Positions 21,518 through 31,165 of a DNA stretch of 64,000 nt are shown piece by piece. The DNA lies in contig RPFO01001885.1 in NCBI GenBank assembly GCA_009746045.1, positions 1 to 64,000 on the forward strand, in the 5' to 3' direction. The stretch's first letter is position 1, and every line of letters starts with the position of its first letter. Both the position numbers and the translations under genes were made by a program. The notes below the pieces were generated by a model. The model made no database searches. It saw only the letters and a program-made list of their open reading frames with translations, and was not told where the DNA came from. The stretch comes from Mesostigma viride (taxonomy: Eukaryota; Streptophyta; Mesostigmatophyceae; Mesostigmatales; Mesostigmataceae).

Positions 21518-23328
21518 CTAGTGGAGGGCATGCTTGGCCTTATACTCGCGAAGCAGACGTTCACACCCTTCTAGCTCATTCTCGGTTCGCCACGAATCCT
21601 CGTAATCATGCTGAGCAAAACGCCACCGTACGCGATACTGTCGCTGTCTACCTCTCCCACGCTTGATGTCCCGGTGGTCCACGATCTCGGCCACCTCGTC
21701 TTCCTGTTCTCCAGTCTCGGGGTTGTACTCGACAGGGGCCGGCGGGTTGAGCCGACCTTGGATGGAGTTCTGGTGGTATAACTTGAGCTGGTCTCGATGG
21801 AAGTTGGAGGAAGTGTTCCAGGAGCTCGGGATGTCCACCTTGAACATCACATCTCCAAGCTTCTCCAGAACCTTGTGTGGCCCCAGGAACATAGGACGGA
21901 GCTTTGTCTTGAGCTCACCCTCTACCTTCTCAGAGAAACGTCCTAGGCGGGGGCCTCCACCAGTACCCAGTCGCCCACCTCGATGGCCGGCGTGCGCGCA
22001 TCTAGGCGGCCAGCAGTCCTCGCCATGTAGCGCTCTGCGGCGGCCCGGTAGCCCTTGACCGCACTGTCATGGGCCTGGCGCATCTGGACCAGCAGCCTCT
22101 CCACCCCTTCGAGGGTGTCTCGCCGGACCGACTTTTCAGCTAAGGCTGGGCTTGTGAGAAGGTCAGTCGGCGTGAGCGGATGCCTGCCCGTGTTGAGGAA
22201 GAATGGTGTGAAGCCATGAGCTGCCTGGGGGGCGTTATTCAGGGAGAACTCCACCAAACCCAAGAACTCTTCCCAGTTGCTTCCCACCGCGTCGGTGTAG
22301 TGGCGCATGGTCTCTTGCACTGTGCGGTTCAGCCTCTCCACCAGGTGGGAGGACGAGCTGTGATATGCTGTCCCCAGCGACACCTTGGTGCCCAGGCATT
22401 CAAAGAACTCCTGCCAGAAGCGGGCCGTGAACAGCTTGTCTCGGTCCGATATGAATTGCCGGCTGAGTCCGTGGTACCTGAACACGTGGTGAAGGTATAG
22501 CTTAGCGCAAGCCTCGGCCGTGAGTTCGGCCGGACATGGTGCCAGGTGACACATGCGCGTCAAACGGTCCAGGAAAACCAGAATCATGCTGTTGCCATTC
22601 TTGGTCTTCCGGAAGGGGCCAACAAAATCCATCATCAGGGAATCCCAAGGGCCCATCGGGTCTGGTAGGGTCTGGGGGACCGCCTGTGAGCCCGTATTGC
22701 GGGACTTCATGATCTGACATGATGGACACTCGCGCACGTACGTCTCAATGTACTCTCGCATGCCTGGCCAATAGAAGTTCTTTCTGGCCCGTGGCAGCAA
22801 GCGGTGGATCCCTTGGTGGCCACCGGCGAGAGAGTCATGGAGCTCATGGAGCAGAGCCGCTCGACATAACTCCGGGACGTACAGGCGCCAGCAGTCTGGC
22901 CTCACCATGACATAGAGTCGCCCGTCCTGGAACTTGCACGGGAGCTTGCCCATCTGCTTGGGGTGCGACCTGATTGCCTCTAAGGCCGCGGGCTCCGTGA
23001 CAGTGAACCGACTAATCAACGTCTCCAGGACAGAAGTGATCGTGTACGTGTCCGCCTCCTCCTCAAGGGTTTGGTGCACGTACTCCGAAAAAATGGTAGG
23101 GGGCCCGATGCGCTGCAGGTGAAAAATTCCCTGAGCCGGTACCACGTGGCTGAGTGGCACTCGTGACCGGGACCCCTCCCTTTCCCCGGGGGCGCGCACG
23201 TCCTCGCGCGCGGCCCCCAGTCGGGAGACAGGTCGTCCTGGGTCGTGCGACCGGTGTGGAACAGATAGCGACTGTGCGGCGACCCTGGGTCGCCACAAGG
23301 CGAGCCAGGCTCCTGCGCGGAGCCACAT
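21518..23328 (-). pseudogene. pol: Chromovirus integrase and C-terminal chromodomain
   Basis: The frame 23328-21943 carries the H-H-C-C zinc region (HELHDSLAGGHQGIHRLL to RECPSCQIMK) and the integrase core with MDFVGPF, ISDRDKLF and the final Glu in HLVERLNR, ending VGDWVLVEAPA. The frame 21892-21518 continues with MFLGPHKVLEKLGDV and a chromodomain (VAEIVDHRDIKRGRG, QYRVRWRF, DSWRTENELEG), which in chromoviruses directs integration to marked chromatin. The two frames differ by -1 and meet at a run of five C in the coding strand near 21950, so one missing base explains the break. A third shift separates this part from the RNase H frame near 23150-23330. Confidence 0.85.
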
Positions 23329-23369
23329 GTGGTGTGAAGTACGTCCATAGTCTCATAAAAATCTGCGTA

Positions 23370-25810
23370 GTCCGCCCGCCGAGAAAGGGCGTCCGGGACC
23401 ACATTCTCTGCACCCTTCACGTACTGAATTTTGAAAGGGGCAAACTGAGACAAGTACTCCATCCACCGCGCCTGACGGGGCGTCAAGTTAGGTTGGGCGA
23501 GCAGATGCGTGAGGGGCCGATGGTCCGTGTGGATGATCAGCCGGTGGGGATCAAGGTCCCCCTGCTCGCTAATCGCAACGTCAAACTGAGCCCCGAGAAG
23601 ATGATGGCGCCAAGTGTGACAGCAGTAGACCACAGCAAGAAGCTCCTGCTGATGCACCGGGTAGTTACGCTCGGCGGGGATCATGGTGCGGGAGATATAC
23701 TCAACCGGCTGTAACCCCTGACCCTGGTCCTGCAGAGGACGCCGCCAATCGCAACCTTGCTCGCGTCCGTGGCCACCACAAAGGGCCTTGACGGATCCGG
23801 GATAGCGAGCACGGGTGCTGTGGTCAAGCTGTGCTTGAGGGCCTCGAAGGCCTGCTGGCACGGTTCCGACCAGACAAAGGGAACACCCTTCTTGAGGAGG
23901 GCGTTGATGGGGGCAGCTATTGTCGCGAAGCGGGGGATAAAGCGTCGGTAGTATGACGCGATACCCAAAAAGCTGCGCACACCCTTGACGTCGGTCGGGG
24001 TCGGCCACTGTTGGATGGAAGCAATCTTTGCGGGGTCCGTCGCGACGCCAGCGGCAGAGAGGGTGTGACCCAAAAAGGGCACGCTGCGTCCAGCGCGGAC
24101 CTTGGCCTTGCGGACCGAAAGATGCTCCTCTTCCATAATGCGCAACACTGTGTCGACGTCCTCTAAGTGATCCTCGAAAGTCTTGGAGTACACGAGGATG
24201 TCGTCCAGGTACGCGAGAGCGCATGTGCGCTTGTAGGACCACGGGGGCTTCACGCCCCTGTTGGGGTCCTTGAGGTCACGGGAAACCTGCGGAAGATGCG
24301 CGGTTCCCATGACAGGGCGGAGGATGTCGTTCATGAGCATCTGGAAGCTCGCGGGGGAATTGCACAAACCCATCGCGGCCACCCGAAACTGGTAATGCCC
24401 AAAGGGCGTGTTGAACGCCGTCTTGTGACAATCCTCCGGGGCGATGCGAAGCTGCCAGAAGCCATCCGCGCAGTCTAGGACTGTAAAGCACGTGGCTCCT
24501 TGGACGCGGTTGAAGATATCGTCGATGCGCGGAAGGGGGTACTTGGACTTTACCGTGATAGCATTGAGCTTCCGGTAGTCCGTGACGAGCCGCCACTTGC
24601 CCCCAGGCTTAGGGACCAGTAGCACACCAGCCGAGAAGGGGCTATTGCTAGGCTCGATGAGACCCCGCTCCAAGAGCGCCATCAAGATCTTCTTCAGCTC
24701 CACCAGCTCAACTGGACCCATGCGGTACATGGGGGAGGACGTGGGACCATAGCCCTCCTTCACCTGGATGCGGTGGAGCACTGAGCGGTGCGGGGGAAAC
24801 TCCTGCTTGCTTTCGTCAAAGAGCTTCTCCCGTCGCGCTAGAACCGCGTTATAACGCTCCGTCTCCTCGGGTGTAAACCCCACGCCGATCTCATTAAGGA
24901 GAACCTCTATGTTGGAGAGGTCAAGACGGTACATGTAGTACTCCTTGCCTCGACGCAGCTTACTCTCCAGTGACTTGAGGCTCATGAGGATCTGCGAGGC
25001 GTTGCGGGGCTGGGTGACTTCCCGCTCGTGCGTGATGTTATGCACGTCGGGGCCCTGCACTTGGTATTCGCTGACAGGGCTCCAAAAGGAACCGTCAGGG
25101 AACCACACCACGCGACGCCGAATGCTAATGTCCACATCCTGCGCGTCCAGCCAGTCGATGCCGATGATGATGTCGGCAGCTCCCAGCGGTGCGACCGTGG
25201 CTGTGAGCTCCACAGGGATGCCTTGAATCACAGCCTTGATATCAACCCGACCAGGCGAGGGGCTCTTGCGACCATCTGAATAGGTCACATTCACCACTGT
25301 CGCATGTGGCCGGATGTCGTATCCTGCGCGACGCGCCAATGCCTCGTTGATGAACGACGTAGACGCACCCGTGTCCACCATGAACTGCACGTCCATGACG
25401 GTCTTGTCCTTGAGGTAGGGGTCTAATGCTGATCCCGGTACAGCCAGACCTCCCCTAAACAGGAGCAAGTTGCGGGTACCAGCCGGAGTTGCGCGCGTAG
25501 GCTGGTCGGAGCTCGCTGCGCTACCCGTGGCCGGCTGCGTGTTTGGAGCAGAAGTCTCGCCCAAGGATGCATCCGCACTTGTATTCGCTACAAGCGGGGT
25601 GCGACTATCTACTGTAACGACTGATTCTGCGCCCACGCTGGTATTCGCTACCAACGGGGTGTCCTTATCTAAGCTGTCTATCTGCCCGACGTTATTGACT
25701 TGCGCTATCTTATCTACCTGTCCTACATCTACCTCTATCCGTGTAGGCAGGGACACTACGCACGAGGAACGGAGGGCCGGGAGACCGCCTCGTTCGACCG
25801 CCCGGTCCAC
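23370..25810 (-). pseudogene. pol: Chromovirus protease, reverse transcriptase and RNase H
   Basis: The frame 25810-23681 has a retropepsin with FMVDTGASTSFIN and IIIGIDWLD, then a gypsy-type RT with KPGGKWRLVTDYRKLN, FTVLDCADGFWQLRI and the LAYLDDILVYS active site, then the first RNase H block FVVATDASKVAIGG. Near 23735 the frame shifts by -1 and RNase H continues with EYISRTMIPAERNYPVHQQE, HTDHRPLTHLL and ENVVPDALSRR. Its start overlaps the end of gag by 55 nt in the -1 frame, the common gag-pol arrangement for translational frameshifting. Confidence 0.88.
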
Positions 25811-27879
25811 TCTTCCCCCTCTACCTCATCCTCCTCGTCGCCATGCCCATAGCCGGCGACCGCCTTGCCATCCATAACCCCCGAGGCGCCATTACCCGAG
25901 TCCTGTTGCTGTGAGAACAACTCATTCAACTCGCGGTTCACCCGCTGGAACGAAGGACCCGTAGCGCGGGGCGTCTGGTGCTGCGTGGGACGCTGCCGGG
26001 CGTCCTGCAACTTGGCTGCGCGCTCGCCCGCGTTGCGAGGCCGGTCTGGGCGCCGTGCTTGTTCCGGGCGCTTACCGAAGGCAGGCCCGGAGAAACGGGG
26101 TGACGTCTGCTCGTCGCCACGATCGCGATCCCGTGGTGGTCGCGTGCAGTCCTTCTTGAGATGACCGACCTCGCCGCACCGGAAGCATCGCGCCTTGGAC
26201 GCATCGATTGCATTGACCTGGGGCGCTTCATACTCGCCGTCCTCCTGCTCGTGGTCGATAATGTCCTCAGAGGACCCATCTTGGTCCACCGTAGTGAAGT
26301 GGACGCGACGCGGTGCAGCACCAGCATGCCGATAGGTGACCGCTGCGCGGCGGCGTGCGAGCACATCTGACACCTTTAGAAGGTACTGCTGGATCTCGAT
26401 CACATCCCACTGCTCCCACGGTATCTCAGCAAAGCGCTTTAGCACCTCATCTAGGAGCTCCGGACTCAGCGCCTCAATGAACCGCGACCTATATTCGGTC
26501 CAGGTCAAGTCCTCAAGGCGAGCCGAGAATGCTTCAAACTCTGTCAGAAACTCGCGGAACGGTGTGGTGCCTTGGCGTAGCTTGGCAAAAGCCAGACGCT
26601 CGTGGAGCTTCCAGTCAGGGGGCACCAGCTTGCGCTCAATGCGCTCTAGTAGCTCCTCTACTGTGCGAGGGTACAAGCGCGACGCGACACTCTCACAGTT
26701 GAGTATGCCGACCACTGAGGGATCCATGCAGTTGGTGACGACGTAGGAGATAAGAACCTCGGTAGCTAGCTCCCACCCATTGTGGTTGCACCACGCCCAG
26801 TAGATCTGTACCCACATACGCGTCCATTCGTCGATCTCGCGAGGGTTCATAGTCGCGCGCAGCTTGGGCACTGGTTTAAAGTCAGGCATGGGCGGCGCCT
26901 TAAACGCGTCGGCCCGAGGTCCGCCCACTGCGCGATATGGCGGAACGTTAAAGATCGACAACGAGTCATCTGCCGATGCAGGCGCTGACCTAGTCGCGCT
27001 GCGTTGTAGCCAGACAGACGAGGGATGCGCGTAGCCAGGATCACTGGGTGCCATGCGACTCAAGTTGAGGTTATTGCCATGCGACACGCTCGGCCGCGCA
27101 GGTCCGGCTGCTGGGACATTGCGCGCCGGATGGGACGACGCGGGCCCAGCCTCATCGTATACCGGCGGTGGAACCCTAGCCTCGTCCTGGGTCCACAGCG
27201 ATGTCGCATTGGACTGCAGGTCACTGCCAAAAGAAACCCGTCGACCGCTCGCCCAGGGATGTTGTAATCGTTGGGCACGTTGCGCGTGATAATAGGTCGC
27301 GTTCTGACTAAGCGGACCAAACATCTGCGACCCGGTCGGCTGGCTTAGCGGCTGCTGCTGCTGCTGCAACGGCGGAAGCTGCTGCGGCTGCTGCCACTGT
27401 TGCTGCTGCGGCGGCGGTGGCTGCTGCTGCTGTACTGGCTGCTGCTGCCACTGCTGCGGCAACGGCTGTTGCTGTTCCGAATGCTGCTGTGGGGACTGCA
27501 CTGGGTGCTGCTGCGGCTGCCCGGGCGGGCGTTGCTGCGGCTGCACTGACTGGTGCTGGGCTGCACTCGTGGGATTCGATCTGGGCCGGGTCTCATCACC
27601 TGCCCGTTCCATCAGCTGGTTATACTCAGCCTGCATTCGCTGCGGCTGGTATTCCTCCCTATTATCCATCCTATCCGCTCCTCGTGGCCTTCGCGGCTCA
27701 CGGGAGGTACTAGCCAGCTCACCTGGGTGACCTACAGGACTGCCTTGCTGGTAGGACGAGCCCTGTTGTGATACCTCCTGTACTTGGTACTCTGGGCTGC
27801 CCTGCCTATCCAAGTCTGCACCTCCCTCCTCGGAATGACTCCTAGTCGTGCCGCGTACCTTCTTTTTACCCCGCGGCAT
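25756..27879 (-). CDS. gag: Chromovirus gag
   Basis: The start is placed at MPRGKKKVRG (27879) rather than an ATG 28 codons upstream, because the upstream part looks non-coding. The protein is 707 residues. It begins with a basic/acidic N-terminus, then a glutamine- and proline-rich low-complexity region (about 27340-27560), then a retrotransposon gag/capsid domain (DEWTRMWVQIYWAWCN, PPDWKLHERLAFAKLRQGTT, FREFLTEFEAF), and one zinc knuckle CFRCGEVGHLKKDC near 26150-26190 with a basic arginine-rich tail. The frame is open throughout, unlike pol. Confidence 0.88.
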   Translation of the reverse strand: MPRGKKKVRGTTRSHSEEGGADLDRQGSPEYQVQEVSQQGSSYQQGSPVGHPGELASTSREPRRPRGADRMDNREEYQPQRMQAEYNQLMERAGDETRPRSNPTSAAQHQSVQPQQRPPGQPQQHPVQSPQQHSEQQQPLPQQWQQQPVQQQQPPPPQQQQWQQPQQLPPLQQQQQPLSQPTGSQMFGPLSQNATYYHAQRAQRLQHPWASGRRVSFGSDLQSNATSLWTQDEARVPPPVYDEAGPASSHPARNVPAAGPARPSVSHGNNLNLSRMAPSDPGYAHPSSVWLQRSATRSAPASADDSLSIFNVPPYRAVGGPRADAFKAPPMPDFKPVPKLRATMNPREIDEWTRMWVQIYWAWCNHNGWELATEVLISYVVTNCMDPSVVGILNCESVASRLYPRTVEELLERIERKLVPPDWKLHERLAFAKLRQGTTPFREFLTEFEAFSARLEDLTWTEYRSRFIEALSPELLDEVLKRFAEIPWEQWDVIEIQQYLLKVSDVLARRRAAVTYRHAGAAPRRVHFTTVDQDGSSEDIIDHEQEDGEYEAPQVNAIDASKARCFRCGEVGHLKKDCTRPPRDRDRGDEQTSPRFSGPAFGKRPEQARRPDRPRNAGERAAKLQDARQRPTQHQTPRATGPSFQRVNRELNELFSQQQDSGNGASGVMDGKAVAGYGHGDEEDEVEGEEWTGRSNEAVSRPSVPRA

Positions 27880-28035
27880 GTTTACCAGTACCACATCCAC
27901 AAGAGAAGGAAGGAAGGAGAGAGGAAGGAGGAAAATGCCATGCACATGCCCACAAGCAATCAACCAAGCGACTGCCCTACGTTATTCTGCTAATGTAGCT
28001 ATTATATAGTAAGCTATAATTAGTACTCTACTCCT

Positions 28036-28461
28036 CTAGAAACTAGGTGGCTGCCTAGGTGGGGTGCTGACAGTGAGTTGGCTGAACGTGACTGTGACAG
28101 CCTGTGTGTCCCCCGTCCTGCTCTCTACTGTTGCACTATTGGGTGCACAGCTACGGCCCCTAGGCATTGGGCGAGTCCTAATCTCCTGAGGTGGTGCCTC
28201 TACGTGCAAGCCTACTGGACGTGTCATGTATTCCTGGATAAACCTATCTGCTTCCCATGCTGTCTTGAATCCCTTAAAGATAGCCCTATGCCTATCCACT
28301 ATATAGTTCTTGCAGTCTACCCAGCTATAGAAAATACCTACTTTCCCTGTGCCTCCATCATGTGCCACAGCATAGTAAAGTTGCCTAGATACATCACTAT
28401 CCCAACCCCCAAGTCCATTATTATATCTATTATTATTTCTATTATTACTATTAGCCATCAC
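28036..28461 (-). CDS. ORF with RNase HI N-terminal/viroplasmin-like domain upstream of gag
   Basis: 141 residues, lying between the 5' LTR and gag of the chromovirus and in the same orientation. After an Asn-rich start, residues 28-77 (LYYAVAHDG, KVGIFYSWVDCKNYIV, AIFKGFKTAWEADRFI) match the layout of the hybrid-binding domain found at the N-terminus of eukaryotic RNase HI and in caulimovirus viroplasmin: YYAV, GIxxxWxxC, a basic loop, then FKxFxxxxEAxxFI. Known members bind RNA-DNA hybrids. The rest is proline- and arginine-rich. No catalytic RNase H residues are present. I infer a nucleic-acid-binding helper for replication. It could also be a captured host fragment. Confidence 0.68.
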   Translation of the reverse strand: MMANSNNRNNNRYNNGLGGWDSDVSRQLYYAVAHDGGTGKVGIFYSWVDCKNYIVDRHRAIFKGFKTAWEADRFIQEYMTRPVGLHVEAPPQEIRTRPMPRGRSCAPNSATVESRTGDTQAVTVTFSQLTVSTPPRQPPSF

Positions 28462-29168
28462 ACACGTTGTCTATTGCCAGCAGACAGAGATAGAAAAGAG
28501 AAAGGAACCTTTTTACCTCTAGTGTGTGACCTGTCACAGGGGGGGATGCCAACTGGCTCTAATCTAATCACTATCACAGAAATCAGGAGCTTCGCGCCCC
28601 TAATTCCATACAAGAGGGTAGCCTCCGTGATAACTGCCCGCCTTTTCGCAAGGACGAAGCCACGGAAACCACCCTACCAGCGCCCACAGCTTTCGCAGCC
28701 AGGACGCTAGTCACAATACGTCACAGAAACGACAAATTCACAAACAAAACAACAAGGATGGGCGCACATCCTACGCGTGCAGGTAAGAGAGACGGAGCAA
28801 GGCGGTTGGCTGCAAGCTACTACCACATACTGCATGACAAAACGTACCTTGGCGTTGCGCAGCCGACTTTCCTCCCTAGCTTGTGGCGCCGATTCCTTGT
28901 AGTGGTGCAGAGCCGAGCTCCCCGTCGGTGCCCAGTCGACAGGTGATGCTTCTAAGCCCTACACTATGACCGCCCTTTCAGCTAGACGATGCCGCCTTTC
29001 ACCACAGCCAGCTGCCCAGGCTGGCGGGTCGAACTCGGCTTTCTATCTCACTAAATATTGGGCCGGTCCTGCGCAGGCCCTGCGCTATTAAGAATGCACC
29101 TAGCGGCTTATACACAAGGGCTCTTCGCGAGCACCTGTGGAAAACCTCAAGAACTACCTCCGATCCAG
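28462..29168 (-). other. Chromovirus 5' leader with primer-binding site
   Basis: On the minus strand the sequence after the 5' LTR reads C then TGGATCGGAGGTAG (29167 downward), a likely primer-binding site resembling those of Copia-2 and of the LTR fragment ending at 43614. The rest is untranslated. Confidence 0.55.
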
Positions 29169-29329
29169 TGTTACGTCCCGTGCCGGACGGTGCGAAAGAT
29201 CTAATCTAGCATAAGGTGCAGTTTAATAAGCCGGCATAGCCGCGCATCCGCGTACCGCGATAGCAAGCAAAGATCGCAGTAAATTGACTAACTGAGCAGC
29301 GGTTTATCCTCAGCTAGGCCTTATAGCAT
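29169..29329 (-). repeat. Chromovirus 5' LTR, left piece
   Basis: Matches 18361-18521 of the intact LTR up to TATAGCAT, where the PAT-like element begins. The LTR resumes at 37278. Confidence 0.92.
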
Positions 29330-29580
29330 TCGGGGTTCTTTGAACGGAGTTTCTTCTATACGTGAATGCGGGAACAAGAGGCCGCTGGATGAGCGGCTTA
29401 TAGGTCGCAGTGTTTACTCGTAGCTGTTTGGCTAGAGCTTTTGTGATTAGTAGATGCAATATAGTGCATGGTTGAAAAATGAATTAAATAAAATGTGCGT
29501 TCCGCGCTTGGGTTGATTATACCCGGGCGGAACGGGGCGTGAGGTGCAGTGCCCCTGAAAAGAACAACCTACGCATTATT
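29330..29580. repeat. Split direct repeat A1
   Basis: 251 bp starting TCGGGGTTCTTTGAACGGAG and ending CGCATTATT. Identical to A2 except for one C/T difference near position 30. Confidence 0.85.
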
Positions 29581-30318
29581 ATAATATTATAGCTCTTTCT
29601 TTGCTCGTTGTCGTTGCGGCGGCAGCCGCAGCTATGGGTGCTGCGGAGCAAAATCCCAAAAGCACTGGTTGCACTGGCCACTTGGCCAGTGGTGAGACTT
29701 CCAGTTGTTAACCGGCCAGGCGTAGTTCCTCGCCCGGTTAACTAAAAGAAAAGAAAAAGATTACCTCCGGTTCGCACCTTTTCCCCAGCTTGGGGTCTTT
29801 GGTGGGCCGGATGCCGTGACAGGTGCTCAACTGTCGCTTGGTCGGCCCAGTGCGCGAGCTGGTGCTCCGTACCTGGGGATGCTTGCACCCCGGGTTGGAG
29901 CCGGATGGCTGGCACTGGCGACCCGTGTCTCGGTCCGCGGCCTGCGGCTTTTTCTTCGGAAATTGCTGCTGGCCAGCAAACTTTGCAATTGCCTTCCGCC
30001 GAGGGGGGGGTGGTTAGGGCTGGGGACGGCGATGGGAAAAGCGTCTAAGCTAGAAATTTTTTCCCCACGCATAGAAACCTCGGGGGGGAATGCGGTCTTG
30101 GCTGAACGGACTCTCGTTCAGCCAGGTGCCTGGGGCTGTGGCCTCGGGCATCCGGGCTGGCGGGGCCTGGGCTAGGTCCACGTTTTTTCTCGAAGCACCC
30201 CGGGTCTATGGGGAGACGGCCATAGCGGTACCGACTCGGGGCCCCGAGAGGGGTCATGATAGGCTGGCCGTGCGCAATCGCAGTGCAAATGCGCTGGGCC
30301 TTTTTGGGCCTGGCCATG
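29581..30318. other. Internal region of the PAT-like element, left part
   Basis: GC-rich, with a 119-codon ORF (29816-30175, +) that shows no recognisable domain. A GAAAAAGATTACCTCCGGTT stretch aligns loosely with the relative at about 60578. It ends at the CCATG target site of Copia-2. Confidence 0.55.
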
Positions 30319-31063
30319 TGTTGAAAGAACTAATGGGTTTGCCTTCTACAATGCTTGTGATTGGAACCCAAATGTGCCTGTCCTTGCAGGTACAGGCTAT
30401 GGAGGATGGAAGCAAAGAGACAGAGACTCAGTTTGAGGCAGAATGATAGTGAGGAGTACCTTTGGCAAGGCTCCTCAGTTGTTTTATTAACTCGAGGAAA
30501 AAACACAGGCAGAAAACTGGAATGACCTGATTGGCTGGCTAGGAATGTGCCTAGGAATATTCTCATGTAATACTCAGGCCACCAATCAGGTTAGGTCAGT
30601 GTACAGGCTACCAATCAGATCTAGACAAGAATAAATCTTATCTTGTAACTGCTGTACAGCCTTATCTTGTAACTGATGTACAGTCTTAACTTGTAACTGC
30701 TGCACAGTAATCTAACTATTTAATAAAAGATCTCTCTGTGTGTGATCTGATGATGATGAAGTAAATCTGGCGTGAACATATCAGCGCCACATCTGACATG
30801 CACAGTGTACATGTCAATCAGTCAACTGTCCTGTCATAGATTCTCATCTGACATGTCATAGGTCAGCTGACATAGACAGATTTGTCAGCTGCCTATAAGG
30901 ATCCACTTGGCATAGGTACTAATCCCTGATTACTAAAACTGGCCACAACTTTCTCATTTGTAGGCCAAATCCAACGGGATAAAAAACAGTGGCTCCTGTA
31001 CAAGAGCCTCTATCTATCTAGCCAGGTCAGGTGGGTACAAATACAAGGACCATGTCCTTGACA
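30319..31063 (-). repeat. Copia-2 3' LTR
   Basis: 745 bp, TGTTGAAAG to CCTTGACA on the plus strand. It contains several GTAACTGCTGTACAG-like short repeats at 30645-30710. Confidence 0.93.
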
Positions 31064-31165
31064 CCCCCCTTACAACACATGACCTTGCTCTAGTGCTATC
31101 CTGTCAAGTATAACACTTAGAGCAAAAAAAGCTCTCAGCCCCTGTGGGCATATACAACTGCATAT

